DNA from: Mariprofundus sp.
GTDB taxonomy: Bacteria > Pseudomonadota > Zetaproteobacteria > Mariprofundales > Mariprofundaceae
Direction: 5' to 3'
DNA length: 5,051 bases
Assembly (NCBI GenBank): GCA_021772845.1
Contig: JAJFLF010000249.1
Coordinates: 1 to 5,051, forward strand
Part shown: positions 1 to 5,051 of the stretch, one piece after another
Layout of the letters: every line of letters starts with the position of its first letter
Numbering within the stretch: position 1 is the stretch's first letter
The notes under the pieces: generated by a model
Database searches by the model: none
Seen by the model: only the letters and a program-made list of their open reading frames with translations
Told to the model about the DNA's origin: nothing
Translations under genes and position numbers: made by a program

Positions 1-549
1 CGTCAGCTCTCAGGTGGTATGCGTAGGCGATTATTGGTGGCACAAGCGTTGGTGCATAAACCTAAATTGGTGATTTTAGATGAACCGACAGCAGGCGTGG
101 ATGTTGAGTTGCGCCGTCGTTTATGGGGTTTCATGCGCGAACTCAATGCTGCCGGTACAACGATTCTATTAACCACCCATTATCTTGATGAAGCAGAGGA
201 GCTGTGTGATCACGTTGCAATCATTGATCAGGGCAAAGTAGTGACAGCCCAACCCATGGCTGCGTTGATGCAACAGGTAGCATCCTCTTATCTGTGGATG
301 AATTATGACAAACAAATCACTCTTTCTGATGCTGATGCTGCCGCACTGTCCGTTTTTAAACCGCGCGTGAGCGATACCGGTGTCTGTTTGCAGTTGGGGA
401 AATTGGTAAATGGCCAATCAACCTTCCACACTGCTTATGAGGCTGCCGTTGCACGCTTTGGACCGCCAATGGATGCCGGTGTGCGTTCTGAAGATCTTGA
501 AGATGTCTTTTTGCGATTGACCAAAAAAGAGAAGAAGGAAACAACGTGA
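1..549 (+). CDS. yadG: ABC transporter ATP-binding protein, YadG-like (5' end missing)
   Basis: This is the nucleotide-binding subunit of an ABC-2 type exporter, a cytoplasmic ATPase that drives the membrane partner encoded next. The frame is open from base 1, so the start lies outside the window; 182 residues are visible. Counting from the first codon, the ABC signature LSGGM is at 3-7, Walker B LVILDE at 23-28 with the catalytic Glu at 28, the D-loop AGVD at 31-34 and the switch His at 60 in TTHYLDEAEELCD. The Walker A half is missing, about 120-130 residues if family length (roughly 300) holds. From memory, the core closely matches E. coli YadG, including DEPTAGVD followed by ELRR and WGF. 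The last ~110 residues are the variable C-terminal extension of this family. It overlaps the permease gene by 4 nt, so the two are probably co-translated. The substrate is unknown; homologues also include drug and polysaccharide exporters. Confidence 0.93.
   Translation, partial: RQLSGGMRRRLLVAQALVHKPKLVILDEPTAGVDVELRRRLWGFMRELNAAGTTILLTTHYLDEAEELCDHVAIIDQGKVVTAQPMAALMQQVASSYLWMNYDKQITLSDADAAALSVFKPRVSDTGVCLQLGKLVNGQSTFHTAYEAAVARFGPPMDAGVRSEDLEDVFLRLTKKEKKETT
535..540 (+). promoter_or_regulatory. Ribosome binding site for the permease GTG start
   Basis: AAGGAA lies inside the last codons of the ATPase gene and ends 5 nt before a GTG codon at 546. This spacing supports GTG 546 over the in-frame ATG at 555, and it places the permease start across the ATPase stop (GTGA overlap). 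Confidence 0.6.
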
Positions 550-1316
550 ATACGATGAACCTGCTTGGTGCATGGACACTGTTTAAACGGGAAGTTCATC
601 GTTTTCTTAAGGTGAAAATGCAGACGATTGTGACACCTGCACTGACCGCGATTTTGTATCTGTTAATTTTTCGATATGCCATGGGAGAGCGACAAGTACC
701 CGGATTAGATGTCGATTATTTTACTTTTCTGGTGCCCGGTTTGGCCATGATGGCGATGATGCAGAATGCTTTTGCCAATACATCCAGTTCCATGATTATG
801 GGCAAGGTGATGGGCATGCACATTTATCTGTTGATGGCACCGCTATCCGCTTTTGAAGTGGTGCTGGCCTTTCTTGCTGCTGCTGTGGTGCGTGCCTTTG
901 TGGTGGCAGTTGTATTTTTGTCGGTACTCTCCCCCTTTGTAGATATTTCAATACTGCACCCTGGAATTATTCTGCTCTATGGCCTGTGTGCCAGTATTAT
1001 TATGGGTGGGCTGGGTCTGATTGCCGGTATGTGGGCCAAAGATTTTGATAATATCGCCATGGTGACCAATTTTGTTATTCTGCCGCTTACCTTTCTCTCC
1101 GGTGTGTTTTATTCGGTCAAACAACTGCCTGAGTTCTGGCAGCGCGTGAATGATGCCAATCCATTTTTCTATCTGACAGATGGTTTTCGTTATGGTTTTT
1201 TAGGTCTAGGTGATACCGACCCTTATGCCTCGATCATGGTGGTGATTGGCACAGCATTGCTGACGATTGTTTCATGCTGGTATCTTTGGTTGGCAGGTTG
1301 GAGAATGAAGGAATGA
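546..1316 (+). CDS. yadH: ABC-2 type transporter permease, YadH-like
   Basis: This is the inner-membrane subunit that pairs with the preceding ATPase. At 256 residues it has the length of E. coli YadH, and shared motifs (recalled, not searched) include FLVPGL near 61-66, AKDFDNI at 164-170, LTFLSGVFYS at 181-190, and NPFFYL with GFRYGFLG at 205-220, all typical of the ABC2 membrane family. About six hydrophobic stretches are visible, near residues 26-46, 60-78, 98-128, 136-163, 170-191 and 228-250. The N-terminus (LFKREVHRFLKVKMQT) is a short amphipathic cytosolic segment, as expected for coupling to the ATPase. The GTG start at 546 has a well-placed AAGGAA; the ATG at 555 would shorten it by three residues. 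The exported substrate cannot be deduced. Confidence 0.93.
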   Translation: MNTMNLLGAWTLFKREVHRFLKVKMQTIVTPALTAILYLLIFRYAMGERQVPGLDVDYFTFLVPGLAMMAMMQNAFANTSSSMIMGKVMGMHIYLLMAPLSAFEVVLAFLAAAVVRAFVVAVVFLSVLSPFVDISILHPGIILLYGLCASIIMGGLGLIAGMWAKDFDNIAMVTNFVILPLTFLSGVFYSVKQLPEFWQRVNDANPFFYLTDGFRYGFLGLGDTDPYASIMVVIGTALLTIVSCWYLWLAGWRMKE

Positions 1317-1357
1317 ATATTTTCATTCGGATTCATCAGTTTCATTGTTAGTTTCAT
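1303..1357 (+). repeat. AT-rich hairpin over the yadH stop and TTCAT repeats
   Basis: GAATGAA (1311-1317) pairs perfectly with TTCATTC (1322-1328) around a 4-nt loop. The stem can extend through ATGAA (1305-1309) with TTCAT (1332-1336). TTCAT occurs four times on the + strand, starting at 1322, 1332, 1341 and 1353, spaced 10, 9 and 12 nt, close to one helical turn. The permease stop lies in the left arm. No T-run follows, so this is not a standard intrinsic terminator. It could be an operator, a weak mRNA structure, or chance in AT-rich DNA. The rest of the gap before rlmE has a possible -10 TAGAAT (1361-1366) without a convincing -35, so rlmE may be transcribed with the exporter genes. Confidence 0.35.
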
Positions 1358-1388
1358 CGCTAGAATACGTATATAGGACACAAAACAC

Positions 1389-2054
1389 ATGGGAATGTCA
1401 TCAAAAAGTAAATCCGATCGTAAGACTTCAGCCTGGTTTCAACGCCATGCCAATGATCCGCATGTTAAACGGGCTCAGCGCGAGGGGAAACGGTCGCGGG
1501 CTGCATTTAAATTAACTGAAATTCTTGATAACGAGAAACATGGTTTGAAAGTGAAAAGAAACAGTGTGGTGATCGATTTAGGTTGTGCGCCGGGTTCATG
1601 GAGCGTGGAACTGGCCAATCGTGTTGGGCCTGAAGGGGTGGTGGTTGGCATTGATCTGTTGCCACTTGACCCTATTAATGGTGTGACGTTGATTGAGGGT
1701 GATTTTAATTCACAAGAAGGTCAGCAGGCACTGGCTGAAGCGTTGCAGGGTAGGCAGGTTGATATGGTTGTCTCTGATATGGCACCTGAAATGGCTGGTG
1801 ATAAGCTGGTGGATCAGATGCGTATGATTGGTTTAAACGAAATGACTCTCTATTTTGCGTGTCAATACTTGCGGCCCGGTGGTGATGTGTTGATGAAAAC
1901 CTTCATGGGTGAAGGTTATGACGGATTTCGCCGTGATCTGGGTAAATCATTTCAGAAAGTAAAAAATATTAAACCGGCGGCAAGTCGAAAGACTTCATCT
2001 GAATTTTTTCTTCTTGGTAAAGGTTTTCGTCAAGAAGCGAGGATTGATGTTTAA
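1389..2054 (+). CDS. rlmE: 23S rRNA (uridine-2'-O-)-methyltransferase RlmE (FtsJ/RrmJ)
   Basis: RlmE transfers a methyl group from S-adenosylmethionine to the 2'-OH of U2552 (E. coli numbering) in the A-loop of 23S rRNA, a late step in 50S maturation in the cytoplasm. The 221-residue product has the full family layout. It has a basic N-terminus, RSRAAFKL with catalytic K41, the SAM-binding loop DLGCAPGSWS at 63-72, an acidic strand end GID at 87-89, VSDMAPEMAG with D130, LMKTFMGEG with K170, and SSEFFLL with E205. These four match the K-D-K-E tetrad of E. coli RrmJ (K38, D124, K164, E199). A TAG at 1374-1376 in frame upstream limits the start to ATG 1389 or ATG 1395; AGGA at 1375-1378 fits 1389 better. 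Its neighbours are not the usual ones: in E. coli rlmE is next to ftsH. Confidence 0.97.
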   Translation: MGMSSKSKSDRKTSAWFQRHANDPHVKRAQREGKRSRAAFKLTEILDNEKHGLKVKRNSVVIDLGCAPGSWSVELANRVGPEGVVVGIDLLPLDPINGVTLIEGDFNSQEGQQALAEALQGRQVDMVVSDMAPEMAGDKLVDQMRMIGLNEMTLYFACQYLRPGGDVLMKTFMGEGYDGFRRDLGKSFQKVKNIKPAASRKTSSEFFLLGKGFRQEARIDV

Positions 2055-2069
2055 TCCTTGATGAACTTC
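2034..2069 (+). repeat. Hairpin across the rlmE stop codon
   Basis: AGGATT (2040-2045) pairs with AATCCT (2053-2058) around a 7-nt loop. The stem extends outward by a G-T and a C-G pair to 2038-2060, and possibly by GAAG (2034-2037) with CTTC (2066-2069) after a bulge. The stop TAA 2052-2054 is in the right arm. No T tract follows, so I do not call it a terminator. The right arm also overlaps the possible -35 of the next gene. Confidence 0.3.
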
Positions 2070-2101
2070 AGTGCTGATTAATATAATTATTCGACTATAA
2101 T
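2058..2101 (+). promoter_or_regulatory. Putative sigma70 promoter(s) of the hydrolase-kinase operon
   Basis: TTGATG (2058-2063, 4 of 6 to the -35 consensus) is followed after 18 nt by a perfect TATAAT (2082-2087). A second perfect TATAAT lies at 2096-2101, but its best upstream hexamer (CTGATT, 2074-2079, 16-nt spacer) is poor. Initiation from the first would be near 2094, about 38 nt before the TTG start. Two exact -10 hexamers in a 77-nt gap suggest that the hydrolase and kinase are transcribed separately from rlmE. Confidence 0.5.
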
Positions 2102-2111
2102 CATAGTAATC
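2076..2111 (+). repeat. Imperfect inverted repeat over the -10 elements
   Basis: GATTAATAT (2076-2084) and ATAGTAATC (2103-2111) are inverted copies matching at 8 of 9 positions, centred near 2093-2094, around the putative transcription start. Inside lies a smaller dyad, CTAT (2095-2098) with ATAG (2103-2106). Such placement suits an operator, but the region is very AT-rich and palindromes arise easily there. Confidence 0.3.
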
Positions 2112-2119
2112 AACAAGTA

Positions 2120-2128
2120 GGGAGGGAG
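2120..2128 (+). promoter_or_regulatory. Strong Shine-Dalgarno that fixes a TTG start
   Basis: GGGAGGGAG contains GGAGG at 2121-2125, 6 nt before TTG 2132. No ATG, GTG or TTG lies in frame between the upstream stop (TAA 2084-2086) and 2132. The only other nearby start, ATG 2165, has no such site and would remove the first beta strand of the hydrolase fold. Confidence 0.7.
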
Positions 2129-2131
2129 TTC

Positions 2132-2959
2132 TTGATAGAGTATGCTGACATATCTGGTCATCGTATGGCTTATCATCGTCAAGGCTCTGGACCAGTTGTT
2201 TTACTGGTGCATGGCATTACGACGTACTCCTTTATCTGGCGTAATATTATACCACTATTGGCGAAAGACCATGAGGTGATTTCGGTTGATCTGCTTGGCT
2301 GTGGTATGTCAGACAAACCGTTGGATATCTCTTATGCGATTAAAGATCACGCGGCATATCTCAAATCGTTTGTTGATCAGCTGGGGATTGATTCTGTTCA
2401 TTGGATTGGTCACGATCTGGGTGGTGGAATCGGTCAAGTTTTTGCCGTTCGTTATGGACAGATGCTGAAAAGCTTAACCCTGATCAATAGTGTGGCTTAT
2501 GACTTCTGGCCTGTGCAACCGATCAGTGCCATGCGTACCCCGATTATTCGGCAGTTGATGATGAGCACCTTTGATCTTGGTGCATTCAGAATGGTAGTCA
2601 GACATGGTATTTATCACAAAGAGAGGGTGACTGATCTTTTGATGGGGCTATTCAATGTTCCGATGCAGACATCTGAAGGTAGAAAAGCATTTCTACATTT
2701 TGCCCGTTGCCTTGATAACAGAGACTTAATGGAGATTGAAGCGGATTTAAGGTTGTTGAACCTGCCTGTGCTTATTCTGCGTGGTGATAATGATTTCTAC
2801 CTGTCAGCAGAGATTGCTGAAAAGTTACACCGTGAAATTCCCAACAGCAGATTGCAGCGGATCGTATCAGCAGGGCATTTTATTCAGGAAGATGAACCGG
2901 AGTGGCTTGCCAAACATATTTTATCATTTGTAAATGATGAGGTGGTTCAGCATGTCTGA
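2132..2959 (+). CDS. Alpha/beta hydrolase with Asp nucleophile elbow (GHDLGG)
   Basis: This is a soluble 275-residue alpha/beta hydrolase with no signal peptide. Visible elements in order are an N-terminal strand and HGITT at 27-31 (HG oxyanion region), then VDLLGCGMSDKP at 52-63, the typical strand-and-loop before the elbow. GHDLGGG at 93-99 is the nucleophile elbow with D95, and a helical cap region spans about 130-205. RGDND at 217-221 supplies the acid (D221 most likely, or D219), and AGHFIQEDEP at 247-256 supplies the base H249. Asp at the elbow is the signature of haloalkane dehalogenases and epoxide hydrolases rather than Ser esterases. However, the Trp usual after the nucleophile (HDW) is Leu here and HGxP is HGIT, so neither reaction can be assigned. 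It starts at TTG with a strong Shine-Dalgarno and overlaps the kinase gene by 8 nt, which suggests a joint function. The substrate is unknown. Confidence 0.88.
   Translation: MIEYADISGHRMAYHRQGSGPVVLLVHGITTYSFIWRNIIPLLAKDHEVISVDLLGCGMSDKPLDISYAIKDHAAYLKSFVDQLGIDSVHWIGHDLGGGIGQVFAVRYGQMLKSLTLINSVAYDFWPVQPISAMRTPIIRQLMMSTFDLGAFRMVVRHGIYHKERVTDLLMGLFNVPMQTSEGRKAFLHFARCLDNRDLMEIEADLRLLNLPVLILRGDNDFYLSAEIAEKLHREIPNSRLQRIVSAGHFIQEDEPEWLAKHILSFVNDEVVQHV
2939..2945 (+). promoter_or_regulatory. Ribosome binding site for the kinase, inside the hydrolase gene
   Basis: GAGGTGG lies 6 nt before ATG 2952 (GAGG core 9 nt before). Two in-frame ATGs at 2934 and 2937 follow directly after an in-frame TAA (2931-2933) but have no Shine-Dalgarno, so 2952 is preferred. 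If one of them were used, the kinase would gain five or six residues and the overlap would be longer. Confidence 0.55.
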
Positions 2960-5051
2960 TTCTATAAGACAACAGACGCACGGTTTAAATGCGCGTATAG
3001 AAGTATTAGAGCAAGAGAATGCACTTCTTGCGACGCAGGCTGAAGATATGTTATTGCTTGGTGGTTTGCTTGAATCTCTTTGTCAGTTGAATGATTCTGA
3101 ACAGATTCTATCCGTAGGGCTTGAACGTATTTCATTGCTCAAGGATATTCCATACTGTTTGTGCGGCACTATTGAAGATGATGCTTGTGTTGTCGTAAAC
3201 TCCTCTCTCTCCTTTACGCATGATCAATTGAACGGCAAACAGATTGATCTGCATGCCTTCTCTGAGAAGTTGCATGCACCTTGTTATATCAGTGAGCCAG
3301 AGTGCGCTGATATTGATCTGCATTGTCAGGAGAGTTTCTCTGCAAATGAGATTGCTCTTATTCCTTTCTGTAGTCGTTTTATGCCCAGCGGGCTGTTTGT
3401 TTTTGCATGTAATAGTGAGCAAGGTAATCATCTGGAGAGAACGCTTGCTGTGCTACATCGCTGTATCGATGCGATGACGCTGGCAATGGATAAAGTGATT
3501 GTTCTCGATGAATTACAAAACATCAATGCTGTGCTGGATCAGCGTGTTGAAGGTCGAACACGGCAATGGCTTGAAAGTGAAGCGCAATACCGTTCATTGA
3601 TTGATCAGGCCATGGACTCTGTGTTTGTCTTCAGTAAACAGGGGCTCTTCCTTGACGTGAATGCTGCTGCATGTAGAGCGCTGGCGTATAGTAAGGATGA
3701 ACTACTGCAGCTCTCGGTTGATGATATTATTGTAGATCGGAATGAATTTATTTTTAATGCAGTGATGGCCAGACTGGAAACTGAAGGCACACTTATCTCC
3801 GAAGCACTGCTCTCCCGTAAGGACGGATCGACGTACCCGGTTGAAACTCATTTGGGTATGATCTTGTTTAAAGGTGAAATTTGCGTATTGGCGATTTCGC
3901 ATGATATCACGCAACGTAAACTGGTTGAACACTCATTGAATCAGGCTCATGCCATTCTGCAAGGGCTGTTTGACGGCATTCCGGATCTGATTTTTTACAA
4001 AAACCCGGAAGGCCTCTATCTGGGGTGTAACCAGGCATTATTAGATTTTGTCGGTAAAAATAATCAGCAGGATGTGATCGGGTTATCTGATTTTGATCTA
4101 TTTGATGTCGAGCAGGCTACTTTTTTCAGGGGTAAAGATACCGCTGTGATGAAATGTGCGACAGCGCAGAGAAATGAAGAGTGGGTGACCTATCCCGATG
4201 GGCATAAAGTACTGCTTGATACACTGAAAACACCATATTTTAATCCTGAAGATGGTAGTTTGCTAGGCTTGATCGGCATTTCACGGGACATCACAAAGCA
4301 GAGAGAGAATGAAGAAAAACTGATTCAGTCTCAGAAAATGGAAGGTATTGGGACACTGGTGGGTGGCATTGCGCATGATTTTAATAATATGCTGGCCGGT
4401 ATGATGGGAAATCTGTTTCTTCTTCAGCAAGACGAATCAATTTCAGCGGAATCTTTTCAGAAAACTGAACGTATGAACGATTTGTGTGAGCGGGCCGCCA
4501 ATATGATTTCCCAACTGTTAACGTTCGCACGTAAAGGTTATATACAAATGCAACCATTGGCGTTTGTTCATTTTATGGAAGAAGCATTAACTCTCTCTCA
4601 ACTTGGTATTCCGGCCAATATTAAAATCATTCAAGATATCCAATGTGATGATCAATGCGTGGTGCTGGGCGATGCAGTTCAATTGCAACAACTGTTTCTT
4701 AATCTTCTGGTGAACGCGCGTGATGCTCTGCAAGGAGTGGAGAGTCCGTCTATCCATATTGTCTTGAAACGCATTAAGTCGGATGCCAACTTGCAAGAGC
4801 TCTATCCCGGTCTGGGAGAAGGCCCATGGCTGGAGCTGTTGTTCAGTGATAATGGCTGTGGAGTTTCTGAAGCGATTCGTGATCAATTGTTTGATCCTTT
4901 CTTTACGACCAAGGATGTTGGTGAAGGCTCTGGTTTAGGTTTGTCTACGGTATATGGGGTTGTTCAATCACATCAGGGAGCAATTGAGGTAGAGAGTGTA
5001 GAGAAAAAGGGTTCGTGCTTCCGCATTTATTTTCCTCTGCAGGTGGAGCAT
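2952..5051 (+). CDS. Cytosolic GAF-like/PAS/PAS sensor histidine kinase (3' end missing)
   Basis: One frame stays open from ATG 2952 to the last base, giving 700 codons without a stop. The product is a sensor kinase that autophosphorylates on His and passes the phosphate to a receiver. Residues 3-30 look like a coiled coil. About 37-180 is a GAF-like, cysteine-rich sensory region (weak match by eye), and 181-212 is a helical linker. PAS1 runs about 213-323, ending in the PAC motif HDITQRK. PAS2 runs about 333-451, with IPDLIFYKNPEG and ending RDITKQR. The HisKA part has GGIAHDFNN with phospho-acceptor H475. The ATPase part has the N-box NLLVNARDAL at 584-593, G1 DNGCG at 633-637, the F-box DPFFTTK at 648-654 and G2 GEGSGLGLS at 657-665, and FRIYFPL marks the domain end. 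This resembles NtrB-type and hybrid kinases. No membrane segment or signal peptide is visible, so it should sense a cytosolic cue. A C-terminal receiver domain may follow outside the window. It overlaps the hydrolase gene by 8 nt. Confidence 0.93.
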   Translation, partial: MSDSIRQQTHGLNARIEVLEQENALLATQAEDMLLLGGLLESLCQLNDSEQILSVGLERISLLKDIPYCLCGTIEDDACVVVNSSLSFTHDQLNGKQIDLHAFSEKLHAPCYISEPECADIDLHCQESFSANEIALIPFCSRFMPSGLFVFACNSEQGNHLERTLAVLHRCIDAMTLAMDKVIVLDELQNINAVLDQRVEGRTRQWLESEAQYRSLIDQAMDSVFVFSKQGLFLDVNAAACRALAYSKDELLQLSVDDIIVDRNEFIFNAVMARLETEGTLISEALLSRKDGSTYPVETHLGMILFKGEICVLAISHDITQRKLVEHSLNQAHAILQGLFDGIPDLIFYKNPEGLYLGCNQALLDFVGKNNQQDVIGLSDFDLFDVEQATFFRGKDTAVMKCATAQRNEEWVTYPDGHKVLLDTLKTPYFNPEDGSLLGLIGISRDITKQRENEEKLIQSQKMEGIGTLVGGIAHDFNNMLAGMMGNLFLLQQDESISAESFQKTERMNDLCERAANMISQLLTFARKGYIQMQPLAFVHFMEEALTLSQLGIPANIKIIQDIQCDDQCVVLGDAVQLQQLFLNLLVNARDALQGVESPSIHIVLKRIKSDANLQELYPGLGEGPWLELLFSDNGCGVSEAIRDQLFDPFFTTKDVGEGSGLGLSTVYGVVQSHQGAIEVESVEKKGSCFRIYFPLQVEH

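Noticed and set aside
169..544. Two reverse-strand frames opposite the ATPase gene
   Set aside because: They are shadows of a well-conserved ABC ATPase frame.
1317..1388. Intrinsic terminator after the permease gene
   Set aside because: The hairpin is AT-rich with no following T-run, so the call is limited to an inverted repeat.
2286..2468. 60-codon + strand frame inside the hydrolase
   Set aside because: It is a shifted frame across the nucleophile elbow region; no independent evidence.
2132..2959. Naming the hydrolase a haloalkane dehalogenase
   Set aside because: It has the GHD elbow but lacks the Trp after the nucleophile, so the specific reaction is not supported.
3132..3431. 99-codon reverse-strand frame
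   Set aside because: It lies wholly opposite the kinase frame, has no Shine-Dalgarno or recognisable domain, and the + strand has clear GAF-like/PAS content.
3244..3477. 77-codon + strand frame, hydrophobic (possible small membrane protein)
   Set aside because: It is a shifted frame inside the kinase gene; the hydrophobicity comes from shifted Leu/Ile-rich codons and there is no ribosome site of note.
3605..3932. Two overlapping reverse-strand frames
   Set aside because: Both are antisense to PAS1 of the kinase and show no family signature.
4587..4886. 99-codon reverse-strand frame
   Set aside because: It is opposite the kinase ATPase domain, whose N-box and G1 motifs are unmistakable on the + strand.

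Overview
The window holds five protein-coding genes, all on the + strand and tightly packed. It looks like chromosomal DNA from a Gram-negative, probably proteobacterial, organism. The reasons are a YadG/YadH-type ABC exporter pair, a canonical RlmE rRNA methyltransferase, Shine-Dalgarno-led starts and sigma70-like promoter hexamers. Base composition is moderately AT-leaning by eye. A gamma- or zeta-proteobacterium would fit, but nothing here fixes the genus. I see no tRNA, rRNA, CRISPR array, insertion sequence or phage gene.

Layout. Bases 1-549 are the C-terminal part of an ABC transporter ATPase (YadG-like, cut by the left edge). It overlaps a 256-residue ABC-2 permease (YadH-like, 546-1316) by 4 nt. 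After a 72-nt gap with TTCAT repeats and an AT-rich hairpin over the permease stop comes rlmE (1389-2054), with its full K-D-K-E catalytic tetrad. A 77-nt gap follows, carrying two perfect TATAAT hexamers and dyad symmetry. It leads into an alpha/beta hydrolase with an unusual GHD (Asp) nucleophile elbow (2132-2959, TTG start). The hydrolase overlaps by 8 nt a cytosolic multi-domain sensor histidine kinase that runs off the right edge (2952-5051, 700 codons visible).

How the genes relate. The ATPase and permease form one exporter. rlmE is a housekeeping ribosome-maturation gene placed between two unrelated units. The hydrolase and kinase look like a two-gene operon with its own promoter, translationally coupled. 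A soluble alpha/beta hydrolase paired with a soluble PAS sensor recalls RsbQ-RsbP of Bacillus, where the hydrolase is needed for PAS-mediated signalling. That makes this pair the most interesting item in the window. The functional link is inference.
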